The notes beneath the pieces are model-generated. The model was given only the letters and a program-made list of their open reading frames with translations. It made no database searches and had not been told where the DNA came from. A stretch of DNA of 64,000 nucleotides from Synaphobranchus kaupii (taxonomy: Eukaryota > Chordata > Actinopteri > Anguilliformes > Synaphobranchidae): NCBI GenBank assembly GCA_029718625.1, contig CM056377.1:99627243-99691242 (forward strand). Reading direction: 5' to 3'. Positions 12,801 through 24,099 of the stretch are shown in pieces (position 1 is the stretch's first letter; each line of letters opens with the position of its first letter). A program made the position numbers and the translations under genes.

Positions 12801-15800
12801 AGCGGACACAACACAGAAGCGTGCAGCTGGATTCTCGTGAGCGATGCCTTTAGCCTGAGCATCTCAGCCGTACTAGGGCCGCAACGGTACATTAAGGGAG
12901 TGAGCTACAGACTTGGATGAAACCCAGAGTATCTGACAGATTCAGTTCGGGCTCCTGCATCAGCAGGTTTCCCTTCCTGAGTCCCTCCCTCTCTGAAGCG
13001 TCATCCTTCAGAGGAACAGCCCACTAAAACCCCACTGAAGAAGAATCTCTCGTTCTCTTTCATCTTCCCTGTCGACAAGTTTTACAAATCAAAGACATGG
13101 CCACCAAAGGAGGTTCATTAGGCTCATAGTACAGTGTTGGGTTGCAGTGCGCTGAGAGGTGGGAGAGTGAACTACAATGGTGTCCTGCATTGTAGTGTTT
13201 TGGAAGTGGTTTAGCCTATATCTGTTCACGTAGAACACTGCATGCAAGTACTGGGTTGAACAGTAGCAAACAGACAAACAAAAATCACGACACAATTCAC
13301 TGACGCTTGTGACACTTCACAGATTAAGCAATGACAGCACATCAGGGGTCATGCTACACTCTGACTGTTGTGGCTTGAAGCTGGCAACTGAACAAAGCAA
13401 GCTTATCAGATGGAATGCCAGTCACAGTCAAACTATCGCTACTGTACATGTGAGTGTCAAACAAAGAGGACACACAGTTGTTCTTGAGCATGGTTCAGCC
13501 AGGACATCTCAATCACAATGTTAAGTTGTCAATCAACAGTGAAATGAACAGGAAAATTTAAATAGAAATTCACCTAAGATGCAAAATACCCCATTGATCG
13601 CCCTTGACTATCTCAACACCTGCACCCTACAAAGAGCAATAGGATGCAGATGAGAATCAGTGCGGTTTAGTCAATTTATACTACATGGCTTTGGGCACTA
13701 AAAAAGGAAGAGGAATTCAGATTCAATCAAAGGGAATAAGAGGGCAAAACGCCTTTCCCCACAGACACTTCAGACTGTCGAAGGCAGCTCCAAGGCACCT
13801 CTTCTCCCAGCATATCAGACACATTTTCCCTCTTCTGCCTAATTCAGATCTGTCATCTCCACTCAAAAGCTCAATATTCTCAACCATGAGGGAGTGAACA
13901 CGCAGAGGGGCCTTCCTCAGAAAGGAGACTGTTTGTTACTTTAATTAGCTCTATGCACGTCAACAAAGCAATTCTCTGCACAAATGTTTAAAATTCCAGC
14001 TGTCAGAGAATTGACAACATCAATGGTGGTGGAATAAGACTTCCTTCTCCCACCAACAACCACACTTGGGTCTTCACTGCAGTCCTTTGGAGTGAGTTGG
14101 TCTGTCTTCAGCTTCGGATATTTGTCTGCAGGCATCGATATGTGTATAGTAGACAGTGTTCGCTGGCAAACATCTGCATAGATAGCCTCACACATTGAGA
14201 GGAGATGTGCAGACCTTAAATCTACAATGTGTGTTTAGACAGAAGGACAGAAGCCTAAGCTACAGTAATAAAGTGACACACACAACATGGGTGTGGCATA
14301 GTCAAAATTCAACATGGGGCCTTCAGATTTCAACATCACAGCACCTCTGTTGAAATCCATCATAAACTCCCTTTTATGGACTAAAGGCAATGTTCACATG
14401 TTTTTATGTAACATGTAATTTTCTATGTAACACAGATATGTTTTTTAGAAGTGTAACGAGAAAAAACCACAGGGAATCTGATGACTTCAATTCCTAATCT
14501 GATACACATCCGATTCATGGCAATTCAACCTCTAAACAGTCATATCGGAATTAATTTGACTTTTATATCATCCCGTGTTGAAGTTTGTCATAATTCTGTG
14601 TTGGTAGCACTATTAAATTGAAGATGCAGGACTGTGCAAGTCAATGGCAAGATAGTGAGGTCTTAGACCTGATTAGTATTTGGGGAGAGGCTTCTATTCA
14701 AGCAAAACCTGAAGGCACAAATCGCACATCACAGTCTGACCACTCCTGGCATAGAAGTAGCAGCCATGGCTGCATAAAAAGTTAAAGTTAAAACCTTGGC
14801 TCTTTTTTGCCTTCTTGCCCTTATCATTGAATAAGGGCAAGATGGCGAAATTCGCAGCCGGTCTCGATTACACATCAATTTTAGAATTAACACAGAAGCT
14901 GTAACTTCAGCGACTTCCGTTTTGTCGTTGCTTATTTGCGCATGAACCTAGGCTAATGTGCGTGACAGGTGTGAGGTCTTTTATCGTTGTTAATTTGCGC
15001 ATGCAGGTAATTTCAGGAGGGCAATCAGTTCACACTGGTATCGGATATGGGCCACATTAAAAAAAGAACGTGAACAGCCTAACAAAAGAAAATCGGATCT
15101 GAGCAATAAATCGGAATTGACAACTAAGGCCTGCAGTGTGATGTAGCCAAAGAGCACCTGTGTTCTGAAACAGTTAATGTTACCAAGTACATGTATTTGA
15201 AAAGCCAATTGCATCAGTTTTCCAATTGCAAGTCAACAATTAATGAAGATAAACTCAATTTAAAAAGTTTAGTTGGACTTATCAAGTACATTAACTGAAA
15301 GAAGACCAATAAATGTTTCGTGCAGTACACTCAAAAAACAACTTTTTCTGGATTTTATTGTGTAACAGAAGAGCCCAAGGTATCTTTCAAGAGCCCTGGC
15401 ACCATTTAAATGGTGCCTGGGTGAGAATTAAAAGCAACAGCAACAGCCATGGAAATAATAAATAGTGTGGCCTTCTTTTGGATCTGGCACTGGTAAACTT
15501 CAAAGCCTCCAGTGTTAAAATTCTCATGGTTACTGCTCTGAACTCACCAAACCCTTTTCATCCTCACAGCAGACACATCTCTGATGCCTTTGTGAACCCA
15601 AGAGCCCTGCTCTCTGCCAGACCCTGCCAGCTGACTTCAATAAGCCATCAGAATACAAATGACATAAAGGTTCCAAGAATAACCATTGCGGCCGGTCTGC
15701 TCTATTACTCCAGTGTGTAGAATTTTCTTGAGTAGAAATGCAAAGCCCATGAAACCAGAGAGTGCTGACTGACAACCTTCAAATAAGATATGGCATTTCT

Positions 15801-17742
15801 GAAATAAGCCATTCATAAGTTGAAAATAACATGAATGTTTCAAGAAAATGATATTGAGGATATGGAAGGCATTTTCACAAGGTTTTGGATTTCCTTGTGT
15901 AAGCGTACACAAGTATACACAAAGGATCGATTTCTGTCTGTTTAGCAAGGAAATGCTATTTTTGGTCAAATTATTTCTGACAGCCAAAACTATTTTCCAA
16001 CCCTTTAAGATGACAATAACTTGAGCCAGACTCAAAAATGCCTTATTCCCTTTAGGGAAGCAGTCCTTCACATTTTGTGCATATATAATGTTATGGATGA
16101 ATTTACATCCACAATATCACACTCATTTTATCTGTTTATTTTTGGTTGCTGCATTAAGCCAAAATAATGTCTACCATTATTTTGGCTTAATGCAGCAACC
16201 AAAAATAAACAGAAACAAGAAGCTAGGCTGGAAAGCACCAAAAATCAACCTAAGACCTGTTTTAAGCTTCGCCTTTGCAGTGATGAGGATGTTTCTAGTC
16301 ATAGAGATGAAAAGAATGCGCTTCACATTATGCAGGCCTTGGGAGTGTATGATCAGACTGAAGGTGCAGCCATAGATATAGAGCCATAGATGTGACATAT
16401 GTTATAGTTTAGTGGCACAATTTTTGAGACCATAACCAGGTAAGATGGTGGCCAGTAACCATGGTTTTATATCTATGAGCCAATCATCAGTCATTCTGAG
16501 ACCTGATTATGACATCACAGTGGGTTATAAAGTACATGACACTTTTAATAGGTTCCTATTATAGCTGTACCCAGGTAAGATGGCTGCCAAATTGTTCCAT
16601 TTCAGAATTCCAAAAGACTATTACATTACATGATATGTCATATCTATGGTTCTATATCTATATGGGTGCAGCTGCATCTCCTTTGCTCAGACTGCCTGCT
16701 AGTGTTGCAGAGTCTAGACTGTCAGCACTGAACTGTGAAAGCCCTGGCCCCGGTGCTGTAGGGTTACAGTAAACGGGCCACACAGCCTGAAAATCTTTGC
16801 GGCACTGTTCAAAGGGGCGGATGATCTCAAATGATTCCTTTACATTTCAGAGAGCATCGCTCTCCACCTCCTTTTCTTGCGGTCCCAAAGGTTTGCTCGC
16901 TTTTCAGTGCAATGCGGTGAGAATAGCTCTCATCACCACCCTATCAAGCTGTGACTAGTCAACTGCTCTCTGCCAACACCAGTCCCAAAGGCCGAGCCAT
17001 GCCAATCTGTAACATCCTTAAAACGGAATGGGCGCAGGCCAAAACTGGCTTTTTCCCCATGTCAGTGATATGGAGCAGCTGTGAGGTCAGTCTTATCAGC
17101 TATCATCTACTAATTCTACAGCAATCAAGAAATTATAACATTTTAAGCCAGTAGCTAGCCATGCCAAAAACTTAAGAGAAATTAAGAAAAAAGTGTACTT
17201 GTATCATTATTATAACTATGAATATACAGTATATCACGGAATACTAATATATCATTACATTACATCGATATAGATGGGAAAACTATACGCTGCATTTTCA
17301 ATTGTTTTACAATATCAAGTGTCTTGTGCTTTTGACAACACATTTAAAACTTGCAAACAATACGTGCTGACGCAGTACTCCACGTAATCCTTACGATTAA
17401 AATGAATTCAATGAACGTCAAAAACGTTGAAGCTTTTATCCAGGAAGGATTGGCCGCTAATGTAACAACAGCACATCGTGACCACTGATGCATGAAGCAC
17501 GCCCATGCAGCGATACACCCTAACAGAGAGACAATGCTTCTTCTGCTGTTCAAAGACTTACCTGAGCTGTCCATGGTGCTGTAGTCATCCGGTGTCACAG
17601 GGCCTGCCTTCGCTGCTAGGTTTCCTGGTATCGAGCTGCCGCCTCTCTCCCGGTTACTGAAGTCACCGCTGCTATCGACCAACTGCAAAGATTCATATCC
17701 ATCGTAATTGGTCTTTTTCTTATAGCCACCCAACAGGCTCAT
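1399..17742 (-). CDS. dnajc6: dnajc6 (auxilin), 5' part of gene, six coding exons; continues past position 1
   Basis: Auxilin is the neuronal J-domain cofactor that recruits Hsc70 to clathrin-coated vesicles and drives uncoating. Six exons, 17742-17562, 11933-11798, 6644-6595, 5675-5527, 2505-2383 and 1532-1399, all have AG/GT borders and join in one frame (181+136+50+149+123+134 = 773 bp, 257 codons plus 2 nt). The product has the auxilin N-terminus (MSLLGGYKKK, DGYESLQLVDSSGDFS), the segment GGLLDMVKGGAGKFFSNFKD, and the PTEN-like domain (SYRNHIEDVRSFLDSRH, RQAPSLHNLFAVCKNM, LLSAKRPGSGLWPSHR). The C2, clathrin/AP2-binding and J-domain exons are not in the window. GAK is the paralogue, but it carries an N-terminal kinase and this gene starts with the short auxilin leader. 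Position next to ak4 agrees with vertebrate synteny. Exon joins are inferred from splice sites and phase, not from transcripts. Confidence 0.95.
2383..2505 (-). CDS. dnajc6: dnajc6 coding exon 5, PTEN-like domain
   Basis: A phase-0 exon reading VSECNWPARQAPSLHNLFAV then CKNMHNWLRQNPKNVCVITCT, ending at donor GTAAGAG. It leads directly into the pseudo-active-site loop, whose Cys is in this exon and whose following residues are in the next. Confidence 0.95.
3411..3717 (+). pseudogene. hAT-type (zf-TTF) transposase N-terminal remnant
   Basis: From the ATG at 3411 the frame reads MESANVMLNILDRILRDSFQ and on to SLNYEEKL, then an in-frame TGA at 3496-3498, then VKAEGRPKPPINLVQ and SRSFKLSRY. The layout of a GRPxPxxxLVQ motif followed by SRSF and an aromatic pair resembles the start of the TTF-type zinc finger in ZMYM/hAT-like fish transposases. 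Downstream the frame decays into unrelated sequence and a GT microsatellite. No terminal repeats were identified. The family assignment is from memory of the motif and moderate only. Confidence 0.45.
3745..3818. repeat. (GT)n microsatellite with AT and CA-rich flank
   Basis: About 37 uninterrupted GT units, followed by a short TA tract (to about 3835) and an impure CA-rich stretch to about 3970. The long open frames of Val/Cys or His/Thr here are artefacts of the repeat. Confidence 0.97.
4249..5155. mobile_element. Palindromic Tc1/mariner-type element, left end truncated
   Basis: Positions about 4249-4560 and 4690-5000 are inverted copies of each other (shared blocks CATATCCTTTAGCATGCCAT and CATTTGAATGGATCTCTATG and complements). 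The right end runs on through a Tc1-like terminal repeat to GGACTGCACTGTA at 5155. The matching outer left terminus is missing, so the element is 5'-truncated. The poly-C run at 4297-4314 is inside it. It carries the same interior palindrome as the elements near 18.2, 37.7, 42.1 and 43.8 kb. It has no coding capacity and lies in a dnajc6 intron. Confidence 0.8.
5527..5675 (-). CDS. dnajc6: dnajc6 coding exon 4, PTEN-like domain
   Basis: Encodes VMSYPAEVVEISYRNHIEDV...NLSQRNYRGAKFSNR. The first codon is split with exon 3 and the exon ends in phase 0 at GTGAGG. The motif IEDVRSFLDSRHMDHYTVFN is the auxilin/tensin-type phosphatase-like fold. Confidence 0.95.
6595..6644 (-). CDS. dnajc6: dnajc6 coding exon 3 (50-bp exon)
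   Basis: A 50-bp exon with acceptor TTTACAG and donor GTAAGT. In the phase dictated by its neighbours it reads TCTKGELDIAYITSRII, the start of the PTEN-like domain (auxilin has TKGDLDFTYVTSRII). It falls below most ORF length cut-offs but its phase and homology are unambiguous. Confidence 0.9.
8721..8748. repeat. (AT)n microsatellite
   Basis: A pure alternating AT tract of about 28 bp, with a second short one ending near 8760. Confidence 0.95.
8941..9765 (+). mobile_element. L2-clade LINE fragment, reverse transcriptase C-terminal half, broken
   Basis: Translating across frameshifts gives VPQGSVLGPVL (near 8988), then YADDTQL (9029-9049, the catalytic YADD box of reverse transcriptase), SARNLGVVLHVKLSLSENI, CRSCLDYCNSLL, and FISLHWLPISAPIK. 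These are in the order seen in the C-terminal RT and thumb region of L2/jockey-group non-LTR retrotransposons. Several frameshifts and internal deletions show it is dead. It lies in sense orientation opposite to dnajc6, inside its intron. Confidence 0.85.
11228..11290 (+). repeat. L2/V-SINE-type 3' tail
   Basis: Contains the diverged tail motif CTCTATATAAAAGCACCTGC followed by TAAGTGATTATAATGTAATG. This matches the widespread fish LINE/SINE 3' tail (TCGCTCTGGATAAGAGCGTC, then TGCTAAATG). Only the tail is recognisable. Confidence 0.65.
11798..11933 (-). CDS. dnajc6: dnajc6 coding exon 2
   Basis: Starts after the acceptor CTCCAG and reads (D)MDANYGGGLLDMVKGG... to ...KVMHQVA, ending at donor GTAAGT. 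The stretch GGAGKFFSNFKDNIKDTLKD is highly characteristic of auxilin. The phase-1 start fits exon 1, and two bases carry into the next exon. Confidence 0.93.
12045..12350. mobile_element. Half of the shared Tc1-type palindromic element (single arm)
   Basis: A single arm of the same palindrome found at 4.2, 18.2, 42.1 and 43.8 kb, from TCCATAGAGTTCAATAGGAA through CCCATAGAGATCCATTCAAA to ATCAAGAGTCTTTTGATATC. The inverted partner arm and terminal repeats are absent, so it is a degraded copy. Confidence 0.75.
12395..12645. mobile_element. Tc1/mariner-like terminal region
   Basis: Carries two copies of CCCAACTTTTTTGGAA (near 12447 and 12614) about 170 bp apart, ending in TTGGAATTGGGGTTTGTA. A repeated terminal motif with inner and outer copies is the IR/DR layout of a common fish Tc1-like family. 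Only one end is present. Confidence 0.55.
12650..16100. other. dnajc6 intron sequence without recognised genes
   Basis: No exon, RNA gene or complete element is recognised. Short unclassified features include a small hairpin around TTGCCCTTATCATTGAATAA near 14820. Around 15090-15150 there is sequence resembling hAT-MITE termini (GGCCTGCAGTGTG), but too little to call. Confidence 0.4.
16131..16213. repeat. Perfect 39-bp-arm hairpin, 5-nt loop
   Basis: Positions 16131-16169 and 16175-16213 are perfect reverse complements (arm starts TCTGTTTATTTTTGGTTGCT) around the loop TCTAC. No target duplication or transposon terminus flanks it. Confidence 0.97.
17562..17742 (-). CDS. dnajc6: dnajc6 coding exon 1 (start ATG 17742)
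   Basis: Encodes residues 1-60, MSLLGGYKKKTNYDGYESLQ through TMDSS, then one base of a Gly/Asp codon before the donor GTAAGT at 17561. The ATG at 17742 is preferred because its product begins exactly like auxilin's short N-terminus. The open frame runs 8 codons further upstream without another ATG. Confidence 0.9.
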
Positions 17743-18010
17743 GAGACCGGCGCCAACGTTCGTCAATCACGTACAAAAAATAGCATCAACAATGCACATA
17801 TCCTTTCCGACCGATTTAAAAAAAATTATTCTCTCAACGCTGGCTACTATGTTTCGCCGTTTCCTTCTACCAATGAAAGGAGCCGTCATCAGAACCGCAT
17901 TCACAACCCAGCACAGAGAAGGCAGCCAGTCTCTGTGCGGAGTTAATGGGTCCTTTCAGGCTTTCTCCTGGCTCGAGGCCAATCCTGACAATACCATGTC
18001 GGCAATAGGT
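17743..18010 (-). promoter_or_regulatory. dnajc6: Candidate dnajc6 promoter / 5' UTR
   Basis: The stretch just upstream of the dnajc6 start is less AT-rich than its surroundings. It contains an inverted CCAAT on the gene's strand (plus-strand CCAATGAAAGG near 17870) and a CGTCATCAG motif. No clear TATA box is seen at a usual distance. Placement is by position relative to the ATG. Confidence 0.4.
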
Positions 18011-18241
18011 GACTAAACATTGCCTGTTTCTGTAGTTTCCCGTTATTTTTCTTCTTTCAATTATTATGCATTATACAATCAAATAATAATTCTATTCAAT
18101 AGAAAAACATAATATAGAAAATAAATATTACTGCAACAAAGCACGTCTGTCAATGATCGTTTTCAAGATATTTTCCTCATGTTTCTTTGTAAACTCATTA
18201 CACTGGATATTGGAGTTTCATATCATAGACAAGCAGTTACA

Positions 18242-19117
18242 TACAGTGAGCACCATAATTCATTGGACAGTGACACATTTTTTGTTATTTTGGTTATGTA
18301 CGCTAGCACTTTGAGTTTGAAAGGATACAATACAACAAGCGATGCTATAACCTATATGCATTTGAATGGATCTCTATGGGAGTTGGGGGGTGGGACTAGA
18401 TTTAGCTGTAAATTACAGTGGAACAGTATGGAACACATGGTCAGCTAAATGGCTTTAAGACATCAAGGGTCTGAGGTATCAAACAAACCTCAAACCATCA
18501 CTCTGCTGCCAGATATGCAGTTTTCCTGTTGAACTATGGAAAAAAAAAACTTCAAGTTATCCATCCATATTTACTGCATATCTGGCAGTAGAGTGATGGT
18601 TTAAGGCTTGTTTGATACGTTAGACCCTTGATGACTTAGAGCCATTTAGCCAACCATGTGTTCCATACTGTTCCAGTGTAATTTACAGCTAAATCTAGTT
18701 CTACCCCCAACTCCCATAGAGATCCATTCAAATGCATAGAGGTTATAGTATTGCTTGTAGGAGTACCAGAAAATAAGATATCAAGAGTCTTTTGATATTG
18801 TTGGGTCACAGACATCAGGATGTCATGGCATGTAAAGCATATGTGACCAAATATTAAAAATGATTACTTTATTCTACTTCATTATATTATGTTAAACTGT
18901 CCAATATTTTTTGATGCCCGGAAATGGGGGCGACTATGTACAAAAGATTCTATAATTTCATAACAGTCTATATGGATGAAAATACCCTCAAATTAAAGCT
19001 GACAGTCTGCACTTCAACCTCATTGTCATTGTATCCTTTCATACTTAAAGTGCTAGAGTACAGAACCAAAATAACAAAAAATGTGTCACTGTCCAATGAA
19101 TTATAGTGCTCACTGTA
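18242..19117. mobile_element. Complete palindromic Tc1-type element, GGACAGTGACAC ends, TA target
   Basis: Starts TACAGTGAGCACCATAATTC and ends with the inverse, TATAGTGCTCACTGTA. The ends share ATTCATTGGACAGTGACACA, and both borders read TA. The inner part is a large palindrome centred near 18540, with arms containing CATTTGAATGGATCTCTATG, CAAACCATCACTCTGCTGCC and complements. There is no transposase. It lies about 0.5 kb upstream of the dnajc6 start. Confidence 0.9.
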
Positions 19118-20199
19118 GCTGCACTACTCTAGACAGAATACATACGATGGAATCTCTAAAAACCAAAAAGAGTCACCTTGCCAATGTGATTTAAACATTG
19201 CAGATTAAGGAACTCTTCATTCCCTTTGCACTTCCCAGCATGAGTGTAAGATTTTGTGAAGAATAATAAACAAATCCAAATGTCTGCAATCCAAATGACC
19301 TCCCAACTGCAGTAAGAAAAACCCGGCGCTAAGCGGCGCTAACCCAAGCGCAAGTGTCTTTGCTATCTTACACCCGGAGCATGGTTCATTATAACGTCGT
19401 TTAAATACCATGTATTCTTGCGCCCATTGTAGTGAACTGGGCGTGTTGGTCTTAAGATGAGGAGTGACCAGGATTATTTTTGGCGTATTGCTATCTTGAG
19501 CCAGCAGAAAGCCCTTGCGCTAAAACCACCACAAACCTGGTCTAAAGTCATGTCGCAGTTGTTTACATGTTATTTTAACGGCGCATATAAGTGCGTCTAC
19601 ATAGGCGTGTGCACAATGCTCGTACACCCTCCTGTCTGTTACACACAGGGGCGCGCACAAGCATGGCTAAAAATATCAAGATTACAATGTGAAATATTAT
19701 TATTGTGTAGGCTATATAAAAAAATGCATAATAATAAAAGGGTCCATGGGTCAAAGACCACATAGCTACCTGTCCCTCAGCGAAGGGCAGTGCCGAATTA
19801 AATTGCTTTCAGCCCACTCCATCAACATCCAGGCGATGTGCGATGGTACGTGTAAGGTTATATGTAGGCTATAGACTATTCGCAATTATCCTGGATCAAT
19901 CTATGACCTATATTTGCCAATAATTTCTGTAATCTTCTGGGAGGACAATCTTCTGTTATGGGACAATGGCTATCCATTAAAAATGGCTTTCCATTTGCTG
20001 ATAACACCTAATGTGCAAATTGTCTAATGCGCCTAATGCGCAAATTGTCATTTACATAATGCGTGAATTGTCATTATGGAGCTCAATAACTGACAAAAGT
20101 ATTTGAATTTGAATTTAGTATATTTGAATTATATACGTGTGACATTTCATAAACATGAATGTTTTTGTGGTGTATTTCATAAATTTGCATTTAAACAAA

Positions 20200-20410
20200 G
20201 ATTGAAATTCAGATTTTCAAAATTCAGATCCATAAATACAAATCTCTCTGATTCAAATTTCTGAAATTCAGATTTTCAAAATTCAGATCCATAAATACAA
20301 ATCTCTCTGATTCAAATTTCTGAAATTCAAGTTTTAAAAATTCAGATCCATAAATACAAATCTCTCAAGATTCAAATTTCTGAAATTCAGATTTTAAAAA
20401 TTCAGATTTT
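20200..20410. repeat. 59-bp minisatellite in left terminal repeat, three copies plus partial
   Basis: Tandem units of 59 bp begin GAAATTCAGATTTTCAAAAT and include ATCCATAAATACAAATCTCT. The first two units are identical, the third has small changes, and a partial fourth follows. Confidence 0.95.
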
Positions 20411-20504
20411 ATGTTAACTAGGCCAAAGGTGAAGCATCTGGGCTTCCCAGGAAAAGTAGAAGCTTTCGGAACTGTCAAACTCGCATTTAGCCAATCACAG
20501 AGCT

Positions 20505-20588
20505 GCTAGCTAGCAGCGGCAAGTGCAGCAACGCTGTTATTCACGCCGTGGTGTAGATGACGAGCCGTGACATTAACGAGGTAAGTAT
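20505..20588 (+). promoter_or_regulatory. Left-TIR inward promoter and first exon candidate
   Basis: GCCAATCACAGAGCTGCTAG (CCAAT box) is followed by ATGACGAGCCGTGACATTAA then CGAG and GTAAGTAT. The ATG opens 8 codons (MTSRDINE) that run straight into a consensus splice donor. The same arrangement exists on the other strand at the other end of the element. Confidence 0.5.
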
Positions 20589-21135
20589 ATAGTTATGTAG
20601 CCTATGTTAGTTATATACAGGGTTGATAAACACTCAAAGTGCTGTATTGCTACTAGTGTGATATATTTTGCGTTAGCTAATAGTGGTCGAATTGTAAAAT
20701 GTTTTCCGCAGGCAGGTACATCCAATCTTGTACAATCCAATACTTGTCTTATTTAGCCCAAGTGTCATATAGACATTTGCAACAGAATATACGTAGCCTA
20801 TTGTGTGTAGGCTATAGGCTCTATAGCCTTTGAATAGGCCTATGTTAAAAGGTAGGCTATGTTTTTACATCCACAGCAATGTAGGCTATTACAGCCACAT
20901 GTGCGATAGGTGGTCACTGTGGAAATGTCAACTTCATTGGACATTGGCAAACTATAACCGAAAGTTTGTTTATAGCCTACAACTTTTCAAAAATATCAGG
21001 TAGCCTATTATTGTTCCTATATGGGAACATGATTTTTGCTGTAGCCTAGAAACGGTGGGTTTTATGCATTTTATTGTCTGTGGCTGTGCCAAGATGAAGG
21101 TTACAGAACTTTTGGGGTTCAACCTGTAATTTATG

Positions 21136-22337
21136 ATCAGATCAAAAACGTCTACGACGTCAAAAAAGCCAAGTTACTCACGCATAGCCTACATAGCGCT
21201 GTCGATAAGTTCTTAATTCCAACTTGCAAAAACTAGGCCTGCCTTTAAAAGTCTTGATATCAAAATGTGGCCAAGTTACAACTAACAATATAGCCTATCG
21301 TAGCTCACACTAAATAAACTAGCTCTATTCCAAAGCAATGCTATCCAAACTTTCCTAAATTATTTAATGCAACTTGGCCCTGTGTTTCTTCATCATTGCA
21401 TGTGAAGAGATTGTGCCTCATGGAACAACATATGATTTCAATTAATGTTTTTAACAGTTGATGAATAATTACACTCCAGAAAGGATATGGTTGTACTTTG
21501 TTGGCAAGTTTACTTTAGAAAATGTACAAGTTTTAAAATGTTAACTGCTGCTACAGAATTCTTTACAATTCACAAACAGACATTTATATGAAGAAACATC
21601 ATGTACAATACAGAAAGGGGTGATGAATAAATAAATGCAGATAAAAATGAGTAATATTTTTACCTAGAAAATAGCGTACATATAGCATTTTTACAACCGT
21701 ATCCAGACATGTTTGTGGGTCAGATGGTGGCAAATAAGTAATAGTACCAATTTTATGATATTTGCAAACAGAATTTTGTGAACACAAGGATATCTATGCT
21801 CTGTAGGACCGCACAGGTTTTGATAGAAATCCAAATAAATAAATCAATAAATACATAATAATAATAATTATAATAATAATACATTTTATTAATTCTGTGC
21901 TTTTCATAGACCCAAAGCAGTGGATGCAGACAATTGTTCAAACATGCCCTATAGTGTAGTAATTTTTCTGTTTAATTTCTAAGTGCAACACATCTGAATC
22001 AGAGTATTTCCACTATAAATTATTTTCATTTTGCAGTTTGATGTGGCACATACAGTTTCATTGACCACATTCTCTTGAGATGGTAAGATGAAGAAACACA
22101 GGGCCAAGTTGCATTAAATAATTTAGGAAAGTTTGGATAGCATTGCTTTGGAATAGAGCTAGCTTACTTAGTGTGAGCTACGATAGGCAATATTGTTAGT
22201 TGTAACTTGGCCACATTTTGATATCAAGACTTTTAAAGGCAGGCCTAGTTTTTGCAAGTCGGAATTAAGAACTTATCGACAGTGCTATGCGTGAGTAACT
22301 TGGCTTTTTTTTACGTTGTAGACGTTTTTGATCTGAT
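21136..22337. mobile_element. Inverted-repeat insertion with about 255-bp arms
   Basis: Positions 21136-21394 and 22087-22337 are inverted copies (ATCAGATCAAAAACGTCTAC at the outer ends, CTGTGTTTCTTCATC at the inner ends). They enclose about 690 bp without a recognisable gene. It looks like a foldback/MITE, but the target duplication could not be defined. Confidence 0.75.
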
Positions 22338-23327
22338 ATCACTTCTTTTTTATAGCTAACTAATGATGAATAATGCATGAAGATAAACACGGAGAGAGAC
22401 ATGCATTCCAAAGAAATGCATGCAGACATTTGCATAACCATAACGCCCTCTATTGACAAGAATGAGAACAGTTATCCTATTACAGACAGCACACAATTAC
22501 ATTGAAAGAGTTTGTAGATGAGCAGTATTTAATGTGTAATGAAATACAATGAACAGCACCACCTGAGCTATGGATCATGAAGAAGCATGTAAATGAATGA
22601 ACCAAGTCTATATGGAGACATGCATGCACAATGGGCTAGACGCAAACACATTCTAGCTGAAAGACATACAGCCTAAATAGCTAGTACAGCCTAAATAGTT
22701 TGCATCAGTAAAATATGGAAATACAGTTATAAGAATAGGGCTATTAGTATTCTATGAAATACATTTAACGTTAGGCTATTCAACACTGGATTGCCGGATG
22801 CGTAACTCCAACCTTCCATGTGTGGGCTACGAGCTAGCGAGCGAGCTAGTGAGTTCATAAGCACAGCAGTTTTTTTTTTTTTCGGTAGTGTAGAACGTTA
22901 CCTGCGGGAAATGTTTTGGTACCGGACAGCTAGGTTTAGTTTAGTTTTCTGTAGTGCAATGAATGTAGGCTATAAGGCATGTTGATTCGCTTCATAGTAG
23001 CCTAGCTTGTATCTGCTTCCTGACGTTTCTCTGGCAACAGTAACGTTGGCTAACAAGCTTAATTGGACAACCCATATTTCCCAGGAATCTTAGCCAGAAA
23101 GAAAACAATAGATACTACTAAGAAAGTATATATCAGAGATTCTGCTTCTTCTTTTTATTATTATTATTATTATTAAAAGTGTTTGCAGTAAGCTACATTA
23201 TCTGCAGAGTAGCGTAGACTAGAGCCACATTCGAAGGCTATTGTTTTTTTAAGTGACTAACCATGAATCAGATATGTTTGGGGAATTGGTTTATAAATCC
23301 AATCTCTTAAAGGCTTGCAGCTTAAAT

Positions 23328-23441
23328 CAAATCAAATAAAATCAATATTTATTTATATAGCACATTTCACAACTAGTTGTCACAATGCACTTCACAGCAA
23401 AACCCAGCCAAAACCCGGCCTCCACATTAAAAGAGTTAAAG
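23328..23441 (-). mobile_element. Short LINE/SINE 3'-end insertion
   Basis: A 114-bp insertion present only in copy 1 of the tandem unit. It starts with CAAATCAAATAAAATC repeats (a 3' tail on the minus strand) and contains TTTATTTATATAGCACATTT, a motif typical of fish retroposon 3' ends. Its boundaries come from comparison with copy 2 (CTTAAAT joined to GAGGCTATC). Confidence 0.7.
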
Positions 23442-23778
23442 GAGGCTATCATCAATTCTTAAAAGGTATACTATGTAGTTTTATTGTAAACAACTCGTTC
23501 TTTGTGTACATTCAAATTTTCTCCCAAAAAAACATTGTATGTGTCCTTGTGGCCTAATAAATATGTTGAATCCTACCTCATAAGTCGTTCGCAAAGTGTT
23601 TTTTTTGTTAATGTTTTGAATGATACACTGTTGACATCCTGCCGCCATTTTTAAAGCCAGAAACAGCTAAAATGGCGTTCACGTCATGAATGGGCGGTTC
23701 CTGCTCATTTAATTGACATGGCCAGGCCATGTGGGCAGGCTTCCAGGTAAACTCTTATTTTAGCTTAGGACCGAAACA

Positions 23779-24028
23779 TGCCTCACGCAAATATGCGAAC
23801 GTGGACGCTTCGAACTACGCGAACATTTTTTTTTTTGCCATGACATTTGTGAAAGACAAGCCAGAGCGTTACAGTAAGGGACGCTGCAGCAGCAACAACA
23901 GTAAACAACTTTCTTGTTCGATCTGTGCTTTCCTCTGGTTTGTCTTTCACAAATGTCATGGCAAAAGGAAAAACTGTTCGCGTAGCTCGAAGCGTCCACG
24001 TTCGCGTAGCTATTTGCGTGTGGTATGT
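23779..24028. repeat. Foldback with ~90-bp arms
   Basis: Left arm CGAACGTGGACGCTTCGAAC through TTTGTGAAAGACAAGCCAGA is repeated inverted at about 23932-24028. The two strands therefore read related peptides (YANVDASNYAN and YANVDASSYAN), which explains overlapping open frames without implying a gene. Confidence 0.85.
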
Positions 24029-24099
24029 TTCTGCCCTTACTCATTAGCAAGATATTTTCAGCCGAGGAGGTAACAATATCATTATAAAAATAGCGCCCA

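Noticed and set aside
23729..24073. 114-codon plus-strand frame and 96-codon minus-strand frame with similar peptides
   Set aside because: Explained by the foldback at 23779-24028. No domain and no splice context.
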